The notes under the pieces: generated by a model
What the model was told of the DNA's origin: nothing
The model's database searches: none
Seen by the model: only the letters and a program-made list of their open reading frames with translations
Made by a program: the position numbers and the translations under genes
Shown here: piece by piece, positions 32,147 to 40,641 of the stretch
How positions within the stretch are numbered: position 1 is the first letter of the stretch
How the letters are laid out: each line of letters opens with the position of its first letter
Origin: RECG01 sp964444805
GTDB lineage: Bacteria; Bacillota_I; Bacilli_A; Acholeplasmatales; Acholeplasmataceae
Direction of reading: 5' to 3'
Length of the DNA stretch: 55,311 nucleotides
Assembly: GCA_964444805.1 (NCBI GenBank)
Contig: CAYUIK010000039.1
Location: 1 to 55,311 of the forward strand

Positions 32147-34354
32147 TTACATGAAATCATAGGGTGAAAGGTCTTCGTCTTCGTCTTGATCGTCATCGTT
32201 TGTCGCTTTGCTTAACCTCATCGCGAGTGTCGTTTGTCGCTTTTCCGAACGGCTGTTCGCCGCATAGGTGAGCAATTGCATGTCACCAAAGATGATCAAA
32301 TACTCTTTCGCTCGCGTGATCGCGGTATAGAGCAACTCCTTTTTCAACATGTGCATATATGCCCGCACCATCGGCATCATGACGATCTTATACTCGCTCC
32401 CTTGGGATTTGTGGATGCTCACGGCATAGGCAAGATTGATCTCGTCGAGATCCTCTCTCTTATAGAGCACATCGTTTTCTTCAAAGGATACGATCATGAA
32501 CAGTTCTTGATCCTTGTTGATTTCGATCGACTTGATCAATCCGATGTCCCCGTTCATCACCATGCGTTTGGGATCGTTGACGAGTTGAATGACTTTGTCC
32601 TTGACATAGAACTCGCGGTCGCGATGCTTGACGCTCTTCGTTCGATCGGGATTGAACGTTTCTTGCAAGAGCGTGTTGAAAGCGTCAATTCCCAAATCCC
32701 CTTTGTACATCGGCGCGAGAACCTGAATGTCTTCTACCATGGAATAACCCTTGTCCAATGCTCCTTTGAGTTGCTTGAGCATGACGTCCTTAATGCGTTT
32801 CGGGTGACAGTGATAGAGGAAGACATCGTTTTCACTCGTGAGATCTTCCGGTTCGACGTGTTGTTCGTTGACCGCCCGTGCGAGATGAACGATCCGCGAA
32901 TCCTGAGCTTGCCTGTGGATCTCATCGAGTCTTACGACGGCAATCGTCTTCGACTCGATCAAATCCAAAAGCACCTGTCCCGGACCTACGCTCGGAAGCT
33001 GATCGACATCGCCGACAATGACGACTTGAGCAGAATTGTCGATCGCCTGAAATAACCGATGAGCCAAAAAAATGTCGACCATAGACGATTCATCGATGAT
33101 GATGAGGTCCTGCGCCAATGGATTGAACGCATCGTGGGCGAACATGCCGTCGTAATTGAACCCCAAATGCCTATGGATCGTTTTCGCTTCGATGTCAAGC
33201 AATTCCGACATGCGCTTGGCCGCGCGTCCGGTCGGAGCCATCAATGCGACCTTTTCTTTAAGTCTAGCACTGGTTAGATTGTTATATCGTCGATAGACTT
33301 CGAGCAAGCCTTTGATAATCGTCGTTTTTCCGGTTCCCGGACCACCCGTGATAATCGAGATCGGTGCGGCAAGCGACGTCAAGATCGCATCCTTCTGAAC
33401 GCTCGTGTACGAAACGTCACTTTGCAGTTCAACTTGATCGAGAAGGGCATTGAAGTCATCACGTTCCCCATAGATTTCTTCCCGTTCAACGAGGGTTAGC
33501 AATTTTTTGGCCAGCTCAACTTCAACTTGGTAAGTAGAGGCGAGATAATACCGGTTATCCTCGACGATGATCTTGTTCTTGTCCGTCAAGGAAAGAATCG
33601 CTTCGTCGGTCGCAACATCTTCTTTCAGTAAGCGAAAAACATCTTCTTTAAGCTGTTCTTTCGACACATAGAGGTCACCTCTCTGGTAGGCGATCTCCTC
33701 GATCGTATGGAGAATGGCGGCTTCGATTCGTCGGATGTCGTTTCCTTTGATGCCGATCTTTTGCGCGATCTCATCGGCCTTGATGAAGCCGATTCCTTCG
33801 ATCTCATCAACGAGCCGGTAAGGATTCTCCGTAATCGCCGTAATCGTATTTACCCCGTATCGATCGAGCAATCGGGACGCGAACCGACCGGAAAGCCCAT
33901 AGCCGTATAGCGCGACAAGAACGCGCTCATGCATCTGGTTTTCGATGAGTTGCTGACGAAGCTTGGCGCGTCTAGTCGGACCGAGGCCGATGCCTTTCAA
34001 AACATTATGGTCCTCGAGGATTTTGTTGATCGCGTCCATTCCCAACTGTTCGACGATGCGTTTTGCCGTCTTCGGACCAATCCCATCGAAAAAGGAACTC
34101 GACAGATAACTGATCAATCCGAGTTCGGTCTGTTCCGCATCCTTTTCAAATGTTTCGACGTGAAATTGCTTCCCATATTTTTTGTGCGTGACCCACGTTC
34201 CGTTAAACGCATAAAAGACATCTTCACCTAAAATAGGAAAATAGCCGACGATGGTAATCAATTGATCATCGTCGGTTACGACTCGGGCAATCGAGTAGTT
34301 GTTTTCTTTGTTGTGAAAGACGTAGTTCTTGATTTTTCCTTGGATCGTATCCAT
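32147..34354 (-). CDS. recD2: ATP-dependent DNA helicase RecD2
   Basis: A 735-residue helicase of superfamily 1B, RecD-like but without RecBC partners (RecD2 type). The N-terminal 200 residues hold the OB-like start and helix-hairpin-helix region (FFDGIGPKTAKRIVEQLG; IGLGPTRRAKLRQQL). The motor begins with Walker A ITGGPGTGKTTIIKG near residue 340 and continues with IIDESSMVDIFLAHR (Walker B), VIVGDVDQLPSVGPGQVL, and ends with AVSIHKSQGSEYKIVMMP and YTAITRAKEYLIIFGD. It unwinds 5' to 3' and takes part in DNA repair. The length fits RecD2 (700-800). The ATG follows AAGGAG. It has no operon partners. Confidence 0.95.
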   Translation of the reverse strand: MDTIQGKIKNYVFHNKENNYSIARVVTDDDQLITIVGYFPILGEDVFYAFNGTWVTHKKYGKQFHVETFEKDAEQTELGLISYLSSSFFDGIGPKTAKRIVEQLGMDAINKILEDHNVLKGIGLGPTRRAKLRQQLIENQMHERVLVALYGYGLSGRFASRLLDRYGVNTITAITENPYRLVDEIEGIGFIKADEIAQKIGIKGNDIRRIEAAILHTIEEIAYQRGDLYVSKEQLKEDVFRLLKEDVATDEAILSLTDKNKIIVEDNRYYLASTYQVEVELAKKLLTLVEREEIYGERDDFNALLDQVELQSDVSYTSVQKDAILTSLAAPISIITGGPGTGKTTIIKGLLEVYRRYNNLTSARLKEKVALMAPTGRAAKRMSELLDIEAKTIHRHLGFNYDGMFAHDAFNPLAQDLIIIDESSMVDIFLAHRLFQAIDNSAQVVIVGDVDQLPSVGPGQVLLDLIESKTIAVVRLDEIHRQAQDSRIVHLARAVNEQHVEPEDLTSENDVFLYHCHPKRIKDVMLKQLKGALDKGYSMVEDIQVLAPMYKGDLGIDAFNTLLQETFNPDRTKSVKHRDREFYVKDKVIQLVNDPKRMVMNGDIGLIKSIEINKDQELFMIVSFEENDVLYKREDLDEINLAYAVSIHKSQGSEYKIVMMPMVRAYMHMLKKELLYTAITRAKEYLIIFGDMQLLTYAANSRSEKRQTTLAMRLSKATNDDDQDEDEDLSPYDFM

Positions 34355-34424
34355 GCAGACTCCTTAACGACTACCTCGATTATATCACTGTTTTGGCGAG
34401 AAAAAAAGGAAACGAGTTCCTTTT

Positions 34425-35564
34425 TCATGCGTAAAGTCTTTGTTGTTTTTCAAAATAAACGGCATCGATGAAACCTGCTCCAAGGCAGACTTCCCCTTGA
34501 TAAAACGCACAGATCTGACCCGGAGTCACCGCGCGAACTTTTTGTGGGTAGTAAAGCCGGATCGTCCGATCGTCAAGCCACTCGACGAAGACATCATGAT
34601 CTTTTTGCCGGTATCTGAATTTCGCGGTCATCGGACCGGCAATCGGTTTGCCGCGCCAGACGACTTCGGTAATAATCGCTTCGTCACTGTATAGATACGG
34701 ATGTTCGAATTTCGGTTCGACAAATAGCGTATTCGTTTTTAAATCTTTTCCGACGACATACCACGGTTCCGTCGTCTCGGTCGTACCACCGATGCCAAGA
34801 CCCTTCCGCTGACCGATCGTGTAGTTCATGAGTCCCGCGTGTTCTTTGATATACGTTTGATCGAGTCGTTTGATGGGTCCGGGTTTGGCGGGTAGATAGT
34901 TGCTTAAAAAAGCGGAAAAATGGCGTTCTCCGATGAAACAGATCCCAGTCGAATCCTTTTTCCCCGCTGTGGGAATGCCCTTCTCATGTGCGATTTCGCG
35001 AACCTGTTTCTTCGTCAGATGCCCGATTGGAAAAAGCACGTTTTCAAGTTGTTCACTTCGAAGCTGTGACAGGAAATAGGTTTGATCTTTACTTTCATCG
35101 ACGGCACGGATGAGAGCCGGATTCCCGGCAATAGTTTTTGTACGAGCATAGTGCCCCATGGCGATATAGTCGTATCGAAAGTTTTTTTTCGCATAGTCGA
35201 TGAAAGCCTTGAATTTAATTTCGTTGTTGCAAAGAACATCCGGATTCGGCGTCCGATTTTTCTTGTATTCATCTAAAAAATAGGTAAAAACGCGATTCCA
35301 GTAGTCCTCGATAAAGTCAACACGATGCAAAGGCACGCCAAACATCTTCGCAACAGAAAGCGCATCTTGATAGTCCTTTTCCTGCTCGCATTGCTCGTCT
35401 GTCAAAGTCGGGTTTCCTTTGCGGTCCTGGTTCGTTGCACTATCCCAGTTACGCATGAATAGAGCTTCAACGTCATAGCCTTGTTCGAGCAGCAAAACGA
35501 GTGCGACACTGCTGTCGACACCTCCGCTCAAACCGATGATCACTTTTTTTTTCATAGAAATCAC
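34425..35564 (-). CDS. mnmA: tRNA-specific 2-thiouridylase MnmA
   Basis: A 379-residue enzyme that 2-thiolates the wobble uridine of tRNA-Lys, -Glu and -Gln. Its N-terminal PP-loop is GLSGGVDSSVALVLLLEQG (from residue 11). Both catalytic cysteines are visible: Cys112 in LCNNEIKFK and Cys209 in TGICFIGERHF. The C-terminal beta-barrel follows. The start chosen is GTG at 35564, whose GTGA overlaps the nadE stop and which has GAGG 5 bases ahead; an ATG at 35555 is also possible. It is the last gene of the nadD-nadE-mnmA operon. The sulfur donor (cysteine desulfurase) is encoded elsewhere. Confidence 0.95.
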   Translation of the reverse strand: MISMKKKVIIGLSGGVDSSVALVLLLEQGYDVEALFMRNWDSATNQDRKGNPTLTDEQCEQEKDYQDALSVAKMFGVPLHRVDFIEDYWNRVFTYFLDEYKKNRTPNPDVLCNNEIKFKAFIDYAKKNFRYDYIAMGHYARTKTIAGNPALIRAVDESKDQTYFLSQLRSEQLENVLFPIGHLTKKQVREIAHEKGIPTAGKKDSTGICFIGERHFSAFLSNYLPAKPGPIKRLDQTYIKEHAGLMNYTIGQRKGLGIGGTTETTEPWYVVGKDLKTNTLFVEPKFEHPYLYSDEAIITEVVWRGKPIAGPMTAKFRYRQKDHDVFVEWLDDRTIRLYYPQKVRAVTPGQICAFYQGEVCLGAGFIDAVYFEKQQRLYA

Positions 35565-37420
35565 TTTTTCCTCGTTACGTCGCTCGGCATTCGGTACTCG
35601 CCCCGTGGTGAGAGTGATACGCTGAGCAGTTTCGGTCCCTCAGGAAGCGTCTGGCGTTTGAACTGTTGGGTGTAGAAACGCTTGAAAAAGCGGTTGACAT
35701 ACGTGTCGATCTGCTTTTTTTCAAGTCCGAAAGCATCCGCGAGTAACCAAGCAATTTTCTCTTCACCAGCCCCATTGAGCAAGTGATGATATAATATGAA
35801 ATCATTGATGTCATAGTCGCCGATTTCCCGTTCCGTATCCTGATCTTTCACGAGTTCGGGCGAGATTGGTGCCCGTAATATTTCACTGAGAAGATCGCCC
35901 AAATAACGATAGGAATGCGCACCATGATACCCGAGGAGTTCACGTACCCAAGTCTTTGGTAATCCCGAATTGATCGCGTACATGCTCATGTGATCGCCGT
36001 TGAATGTCATCCAGCCCAGGGCGATTTCCGAAAGGTCTCCGGTTCCTAGGACGAACCCCTGATACTTATTGGAAAGGTCCATGAGTGTAAGCGTCCGAAT
36101 CCGTGCCTGAGCGTTTTCATAGGTGACGTCCTCGACATCATGGCGGATGTCCTTGAGGTGTTCTTCGAGCATGCCGTGGATCGGAATTTCAAGTGCCGTA
36201 ATACCCAATTTCTCCATGAGCTTTAAGGCACGTGTCTTGGTTTCAGTCGACGTGACTTTTGCCGGCATCGTTACGCCGATGATGTCCTTGACGTTACGTT
36301 TCATTTTTTTCATCGCCTGATGACTGACCAAAAGAGCAAGGGTCGAATCGAGGCCACCGGAAACGCCCAAAATGATTTTGTCAACGCCTTTCGGTAACGA
36401 TTCGAGGCGTTTCATCAAGGCGTGGACCTGAAGTTCATTGACGAGATCGAGTTCTTTTTCTTCTTCTTTTTCCGGTAAAAAGGGTAACGGATTAAGAGGA
36501 CGTTCGAACGTATAGTTCAAAGTATTTTCGAGTTCGAACAAAACCGTTTCGTATTCATCCTGAACGGCCATATGCATATCCCGATACGTACTGTCCTGAC
36601 GCTTTTGAAAGTTGATCGCATCGATATCGAGATCGACAACGAGAGCCGATGTCTCCTGGTGATATGTGCAATCCTCGATGATCATTTGACCGAGACTCGC
36701 GACGAGTTTATGGGGCGAATAGACGACTTCGGAACTCGACTCGAAATATCCCGAGCTCGTATAGACGTAGGCGTTGATCTGTTTGCGGGAGTGATCGATA
36801 ACCGCTGCCCGTCGTTGACTACGCTTACCAAGATACTCGGTTGAAGCCGAAAGATTAAAAATGAGGTTCGCACCCGCCAAGCTCATGTCATCGCTCGGAC
36901 TATAAGTCGCCCACAAATCCTGGCAGACTTCGACGCCAAATCGAATATTCTTTTTTTCTTCTTGGAAGATCAGATATCCGAACGGCACGTCCTGATCGAA
37001 AAGGCGGATCGTTCTCGTCGTCGTCTTGTATCCCGAATTGAACCAGCGCTTTTCATAGAACTCTTTCGAATTGGGAATATAGTGTTTCGGTACGACACCA
37101 AGAATTCGTTTACCCTGGATGACGACCGCACAGTTGAAGAAATTGCCGTAAAGATCGATCGGAACACCGAGAATGTATATGCCTTTGAAGACTGTCTTTT
37201 CCATGATGATTTTAAGCGACTTATTGATGCCTTCGATAAAGGATTCCTGAAAAAACAGGTCGCTCGCCGTATACCCGGACAACGAGAGTTCCGGAAAAAC
37301 GACGATGCTCGCTTGGGACCGATTTAAGGCGGATATGATCTCGTTTCGATTGTTTTCGACGTCACCGACAATGATCCTCGGCGTGACGGCCTCGACTTTG
37401 AGATAACCGTTTTTATACAT
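35561..37420 (-). CDS. nadE: Glutamine-dependent NAD+ synthetase
   Basis: A 619-residue two-domain enzyme that amidates nicotinate adenine dinucleotide to NAD+. The N-terminal nitrilase-type glutaminase has the triad Glu44 (FPELSLSGYT), Lys112 (VPKHYIPN) and Cys166 (VEVCQDLWA). The C-terminal synthetase has the ATP loop ILGVSGGLDSTLALLVS, then LGTGDLSEIALGW. The start ATG at 37420 was chosen because homologues begin like MYKNGYLKV; it overlaps the end of nadD by 8 bases. An in-frame ATG at 37438 is less likely. Together with nadD it covers the last two steps of NAD synthesis from nicotinate mononucleotide. Confidence 0.95.
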   Translation of the reverse strand: MYKNGYLKVEAVTPRIIVGDVENNRNEIISALNRSQASIVVFPELSLSGYTASDLFFQESFIEGINKSLKIIMEKTVFKGIYILGVPIDLYGNFFNCAVVIQGKRILGVVPKHYIPNSKEFYEKRWFNSGYKTTTRTIRLFDQDVPFGYLIFQEEKKNIRFGVEVCQDLWATYSPSDDMSLAGANLIFNLSASTEYLGKRSQRRAAVIDHSRKQINAYVYTSSGYFESSSEVVYSPHKLVASLGQMIIEDCTYHQETSALVVDLDIDAINFQKRQDSTYRDMHMAVQDEYETVLFELENTLNYTFERPLNPLPFLPEKEEEKELDLVNELQVHALMKRLESLPKGVDKIILGVSGGLDSTLALLVSHQAMKKMKRNVKDIIGVTMPAKVTSTETKTRALKLMEKLGITALEIPIHGMLEEHLKDIRHDVEDVTYENAQARIRTLTLMDLSNKYQGFVLGTGDLSEIALGWMTFNGDHMSMYAINSGLPKTWVRELLGYHGAHSYRYLGDLLSEILRAPISPELVKDQDTEREIGDYDINDFILYHHLLNGAGEEKIAWLLADAFGLEKKQIDTYVNRFFKRFYTQQFKRQTLPEGPKLLSVSLSPRGEYRMPSDVTRKK

Positions 37421-37991
37421 GGTCTTGCCCCATTTCATATAGATTGTATGCTTCGATGTACTCCCGGACTTCTTTGGTCAACCAGACATCCCTGAGTTTG
37501 GGTTCACGTCTGATTTCCGTCGAGGACACGTCAACATCGAAGTCGATAAATGTGAAATCGTGCTTGACGTTAGCGAATTCTTTCTCGGTCTCTTCCTCTG
37601 TGAGGGCGTTCTTTCTAGTCAGCACGATGAAGGGATAGCGTTCGAGCAATGCCTTGTAGTTGATCCATTTTTTCATGCCTTGTAGTTGATCGGAGCCGAT
37701 GACGAAGGACATGTCATCGTAGGTGTCACGCAAGCGTTCGAGCGATGCGAGCGTCCCTCGATAAGGTGCATTGGCTTCCTCATCCGATACGATGACGCGT
37801 TCGTGATCTTTAAACAGACGTTTCAGCATGTTTCGGCGATGCCGAAAGGCAACGAGTTCCGGTTTTTGGTAGTCATCGCCGACCGGCAACAACAAAACAC
37901 GAGCGTGCTCGTAGCGTTCGAGAAGTTTTTCCACGATTTCAAGATGTGCTTTGGTCGGTGGGTTGAACGAACCGCCAAAAACGAGAACCAT
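37413..37991 (-). CDS. nadD: Nicotinate-nucleotide adenylyltransferase
   Basis: A 192-residue enzyme that joins nicotinate mononucleotide and ATP to nicotinate adenine dinucleotide. The nucleotidyltransferase signature GGSFNPPTKAHLEIV lies at residues 6-20 and the second motif SSTEIRREP near the C-terminus (ISSTxIR type). SFVIGSDQLQGMKKW is the typical middle motif. The ATG at 37991 was chosen because GGTGGTGA lies about 5 bases ahead; two further in-frame starts precede it. It is the first gene of the nadD-nadE-mnmA operon, with a -10 TATAAT on the minus strand at 38016-38011, and is divergent from the Fur-family gene. Confidence 0.93.
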   Translation of the reverse strand: MVLVFGGSFNPPTKAHLEIVEKLLERYEHARVLLLPVGDDYQKPELVAFRHRRNMLKRLFKDHERVIVSDEEANAPYRGTLASLERLRDTYDDMSFVIGSDQLQGMKKWINYKALLERYPFIVLTRKNALTEEETEKEFANVKHDFTFIDFDVDVSSTEIRREPKLRDVWLTKEVREYIEAYNLYEMGQDHV

Positions 37992-38047
37992 GTGCATCAC
38001 CACCACACATATTATACCATAATGATGGGGTCATCTTGCGTCTTTGA

Positions 38048-38065
38048 ATAATGCGTGAGCATTAT
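38048..38065. promoter_or_regulatory. Palindromic operator between nadD and the Fur-family gene
   Basis: A perfect 18-base inverted repeat, ATAATGC-GTGA-GCATTAT, ends just ahead of the likely -35 of the Fur-family gene (TTTAAA 38068-38073; -10 TACAAT 38091-38096). Its outer arms equal those of the classical Fur box (ATAATG...CATTAT). It is the likely autoregulatory site of that protein and could also affect nadD; not tested. Confidence 0.7.
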
Positions 38066-38152
38066 ACTTTAAACCATTTCTAAATAGTGTTACAATAGAC
38101 ATGGTTCACAAGAATATGCGTCATAAGACGTCTTGCAAGGAGTGTGTCCATT

Positions 38153-38575
38153 ATGGATTTGAAAGACCGTTATTTCCAACAGATTCGTGCCAACAACATG
38201 CGCTTGACCAAAACTCGTAAAGCCATGATCGAAATTCTCGAGAATCAGCATTTGACATTCAAAGAGATACAAAAAGCGCTCGCAGAGCGTGGTTTTTACA
38301 ATGTTTCGACGATCTATAACAATCTCGAGTTCTTCATCAACCAGAAGATCGTCGTCGAAATCTACATCAACGATACGAAATACTATGATCTCGCCCTTGG
38401 TAATCCGATGCACAGCGCCGACAGTCACATCCACATCATGTTACGGGACACGAACAAGATTACCGAGATCAACGCCCCCGATATCTTCGACTACATTTCG
38501 AAGCACGAGGAACTCAAAGATATCGACCTCGATTACATTCGTATCACGATTTCCGGCAAGCGCAAGCATCACTAG
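38153..38575 (+). CDS. Fur-family regulator without cysteines
   Basis: A 140-residue protein of the Fur family. The winged helix is complete: LTKTRKAMIEILENQHLTFK, then IQKALAERGFYNVSTIYNNL with the recognition helix. A dimerisation domain follows, with metal-type histidines in MHSADSHIHIMLRD. Unlike most Fur, PerR or Zur proteins it has no cysteine at all, so the structural zinc site of two CxxC pairs is missing. The metal or signal sensed is therefore unclear. The ATG at 38153 has AAGGAG at 11 bases; a GTG at 38144 is too close to that site. It sits behind a palindromic operator and is followed by a terminator. Divergent from the NAD operon. Confidence 0.85.
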   Translation: MDLKDRYFQQIRANNMRLTKTRKAMIEILENQHLTFKEIQKALAERGFYNVSTIYNNLEFFINQKIVVEIYINDTKYYDLALGNPMHSADSHIHIMLRDTNKITEINAPDIFDYISKHEELKDIDLDYIRITISGKRKHH

Positions 38576-38580
38576 TTGGC

Positions 38581-38609
38581 AAAAGTGCGATTCGATTCGC
38601 ACTTTTTTT
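38581..38609. terminator. Bidirectional terminator
   Basis: Stem AAAAGTGCGA / TCGCACTTTT with a TTCGAT loop, plus a longer T-run on the plus strand, between the convergent Fur-family gene and mgsA. Confidence 0.9.
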
Positions 38610-38967
38610 ATAGGGTGCGAGCGAATAGTTCCGCGGAATTGTGATTCGTCGCGAGCGGAATATGATAGACATCGCTCAAACGAAAGAGCGCCGATACGTC
38701 CGGCTCATGGGGTTGTGGCGTCAAGGGATCACGGAAAAAGAACATCATGTCGATGTGTCCGTTCGCGATCATCGAACCGATCTCCTGATCCCCACCCAAT
38801 GGACCTGATTTTTTCAAGCGGATTTTCAATGACGTGCGCTCCATCAATATTTTTCCGGTCGTCCCAGTCGCGTAAAGGTTATGGTTTTTGAAGACGTGTT
38901 CATACTTCAAGACGAATTCGATCATCTCGGGTTTTTTCTTATCGTGGGCAATCAATGCGATATTCAT
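38608..38967 (-). CDS. mgsA: Methylglyoxal synthase
   Basis: A 119-residue enzyme converting dihydroxyacetone phosphate to methylglyoxal and phosphate, a bypass of lower glycolysis. Active-site residues are visible: Asp60 in GPLGGDQEIG, Asp80 in FFRDPLTPQPHEPD, His87 and Asp90. The start MNIALIAHDKKK and the phosphate-site ATGTTGK are also typical. It is shorter than the E. coli enzyme (152) mainly at the ends, as in other Bacillota. It overlaps the stop of rsmH by ATGA. The overlap couples it to rRNA methylation only by position. Confidence 0.95.
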   Translation of the reverse strand: MNIALIAHDKKKPEMIEFVLKYEHVFKNHNLYATGTTGKILMERTSLKIRLKKSGPLGGDQEIGSMIANGHIDMMFFFRDPLTPQPHEPDVSALFRLSDVYHIPLATNHNSAELFARTL

Positions 38968-39866
38968 GACGACGTCCTTTCGGCAGCCCTGAGTTTGGCG
39001 GAATGACTGCGTGAATTCTTTGACTTCTCCGCTTCAGAAGGATAGAGCGGTTTGCGCGTGATCAGCTTTAAAGGCGGTTTCTTCTCATCCATGATCGGAA
39101 TACCGGCTGGCATATCCGACTCGCTCTTTTTTTTAAAATAGTGCTTGACGATGCGATCTTCGAGCGAGTGAAAGGTGATAACAACGATGCGTCCACCGGG
39201 GTTTAACAGGTCAACCGACGAGGCTAGAGCCTCTTCGAGTGCCGCGAGTTCATCATTGACCGCGATCCGGAGTGCCTGGAAAACGCGTTTGGCGCTATGA
39301 CCCTTGGATTTCGCATTGATTCGATCGGTAATCCCCACGAGCTCGTGCGTCGTCGCGAGCGGTCTTTGTTCGATAATTTTTCGCGCGATCGGATAGCTCT
39401 TTTTCTCTTCCCCGTAAAGATAGAAGATGCGCGCCAGTTCGTCAAGTTCATACGTGTTTAAAATATGTCGAGCCGTAGTCTCTTGATCTCGATCCATCCG
39501 CATGTCAAGCTGGGCATCAGCAAGATAAGAAAATCCACGCGCCTCATCATCGATCTGAAACGATGATAACCCGAGATCAAAAAGCATGCCATCGACGCGT
39601 TCGATACCGCGAGCTTCGAGCTCGCGTTTCATATATCGGAAATTGCTCTTGATGATCATATAACCCGTTTGATCCTGCAAAATGTCTTTGGCATAATTGA
39701 TTGCGAATTCATCCTGTTCGAAAGCAACCAACAAGCCCTTATCGAGATGCTTTAAAATCGCTCGACTGTGCCCTGCACCGCCTAGCGTAGCATCTACATA
39801 TATTCCATTGGGGTCGATCTTAAGCAGTTCGATCGCTTCATGGATCATTACGGGTTCGTGTTTCAT
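38964..39866 (-). CDS. rsmH: 16S rRNA m4C1402 methyltransferase RsmH
   Basis: A 300-residue SAM-dependent methyltransferase that modifies C1402 of 16S rRNA. Family features are KHEPVMIHEAIELL, the SAM-binding YVDATLGGAGHSRAIL, GMLFDLGLSSFQIDDEARG and the C-terminal AVNDELAALEEAL and FHSLEDRIVKHYF. The ATG at 39866 (GAGGA ahead) is preferred over the TTG directly before it. In walled bacteria rsmH heads the division and cell-wall cluster with ftsL and a penicillin-binding protein. Here it is followed by mgsA, and no such genes are nearby. Confidence 0.96.
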   Translation of the reverse strand: MKHEPVMIHEAIELLKIDPNGIYVDATLGGAGHSRAILKHLDKGLLVAFEQDEFAINYAKDILQDQTGYMIIKSNFRYMKRELEARGIERVDGMLFDLGLSSFQIDDEARGFSYLADAQLDMRMDRDQETTARHILNTYELDELARIFYLYGEEKKSYPIARKIIEQRPLATTHELVGITDRINAKSKGHSAKRVFQALRIAVNDELAALEEALASSVDLLNPGGRIVVITFHSLEDRIVKHYFKKKSESDMPAGIPIMDEKKPPLKLITRKPLYPSEAEKSKNSRSHSAKLRAAERTSS

Positions 39867-39922
39867 CAATTGTCCTCACTAAAACTATATCGATAAAAGC
39901 CTTGTTTGTCAATACATCGAAA

Positions 39923-39943
39923 GAAAAAGGTGCCTTGGGCACC
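39923..39943 (-). terminator. Terminator of rpmF
   Basis: On the minus strand GGTGCC-CAA-GGCACC is followed by TTTTTCTTT. It lies just after the rpmF stop codon. Confidence 0.85.
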
Positions 39944-39948
39944 CTTCC

Positions 39949-40140
39949 TCAATCCTCTTTGGATTCTTTTTTGGTTAGTACTTGTTGACCTTTGTAATAA
40001 CCGCTGTTTGGCGTTACCCGATGTGGGAGCGTAAATTCGCCTGTTTGTGGACAAACAACTAATGCCGGTGCGCTCAACTTGTAATGCGTACGCCGTTTTC
40101 TCTTAGCTGTTTTTCCTGTTCTTCGAAATGGAACAGCCAT
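39949..40140 (-). CDS. rpmF: 50S ribosomal protein L32
   Basis: A 63-residue L32, a component of the large ribosomal subunit. The basic N-terminus MAVPFRRTGKTAKRKRRTHY and the C-terminal GEFTLPHRVTPNSGYYKGQQ are typical. Of the four cysteines that bind zinc in many L32 proteins only one remains (VVCPQTGEF), so this is the zinc-free form. It lies 11 bases after the DUF177 gene, the usual bacterial partner. The ATG is behind TAGGAGGTG. Confidence 0.96.
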   Translation of the reverse strand: MAVPFRRTGKTAKRKRRTHYKLSAPALVVCPQTGEFTLPHRVTPNSGYYKGQQVLTKKESKED

Positions 40141-40151
40141 TCGTTCACCTC

Positions 40152-40583
40152 CTATTTTTTGTATATTTTATCTAGATCAGCAAATGCAGGATGTGACTTC
40201 CTGGCGTCATCGACGTCATCGACATCGGCATCTGGATGATAGATGGTGTAAGGTTTTTCGGATACAATATATCCGAAGACAATCGGCTCAAGATCAAGGG
40301 GATTTTCAAGACGATAATCCGCGTTCTCATCATTTCCAAACGTAATCTTTGCCGAAAAATGCATGGGATACTCGACCGGCATAAGTGTCTTTGAACAGCC
40401 AAGTATCAGTTGTACGTCAACCGTGATGTTTGCGATTACCTGATCGCTTTCGACGATTAAATCGCCCGAGACGCGGGCCGGTTTGATGTCGAGCATGTCA
40501 GCGATATCCGTAATGTAGGAGCGATAATCGACGGTGCAATCGAATGTTTTTCGATTATTTAGATCCTGCAGGAGCCATTTCAT
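40152..40583 (-). CDS. DUF177 (YceD) family protein
   Basis: A 143-residue member of the DUF177/YceD family. Typical are the N-terminal part with VSGDLIVESDQVIANITVDV and LILGCSKTLMPVEYPMHFSA, and the later LDLEPIVFGYIVSEKPY. The C-terminus holds an acidic aspartate-rich stretch, where some homologues carry further cysteines. It is almost always found directly ahead of rpmF, as here, and has been linked to 23S rRNA processing or ribosome assembly in plants and bacteria; a direct activity is not established. The ATG at 40583 has a weak GAGGTGATTTC ribosome site. Confidence 0.88.
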   Translation of the reverse strand: MKWLLQDLNNRKTFDCTVDYRSYITDIADMLDIKPARVSGDLIVESDQVIANITVDVQLILGCSKTLMPVEYPMHFSAKITFGNDENADYRLENPLDLEPIVFGYIVSEKPYTIYHPDADVDDVDDARKSHPAFADLDKIYKK

Positions 40584-40641
40584 GAAATCACCTCAACGAA
40601 GTCATTATACAAAATGTCTCCTAGAAAGTCAAAGATAGTGT

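Noticed and set aside
32234..33055. Long plus-strand ORF (273 codons) inside recD2
   Set aside because: It lies fully antisense to a well-supported helicase, has no ribosome site, and its composition is that of a mirrored frame.
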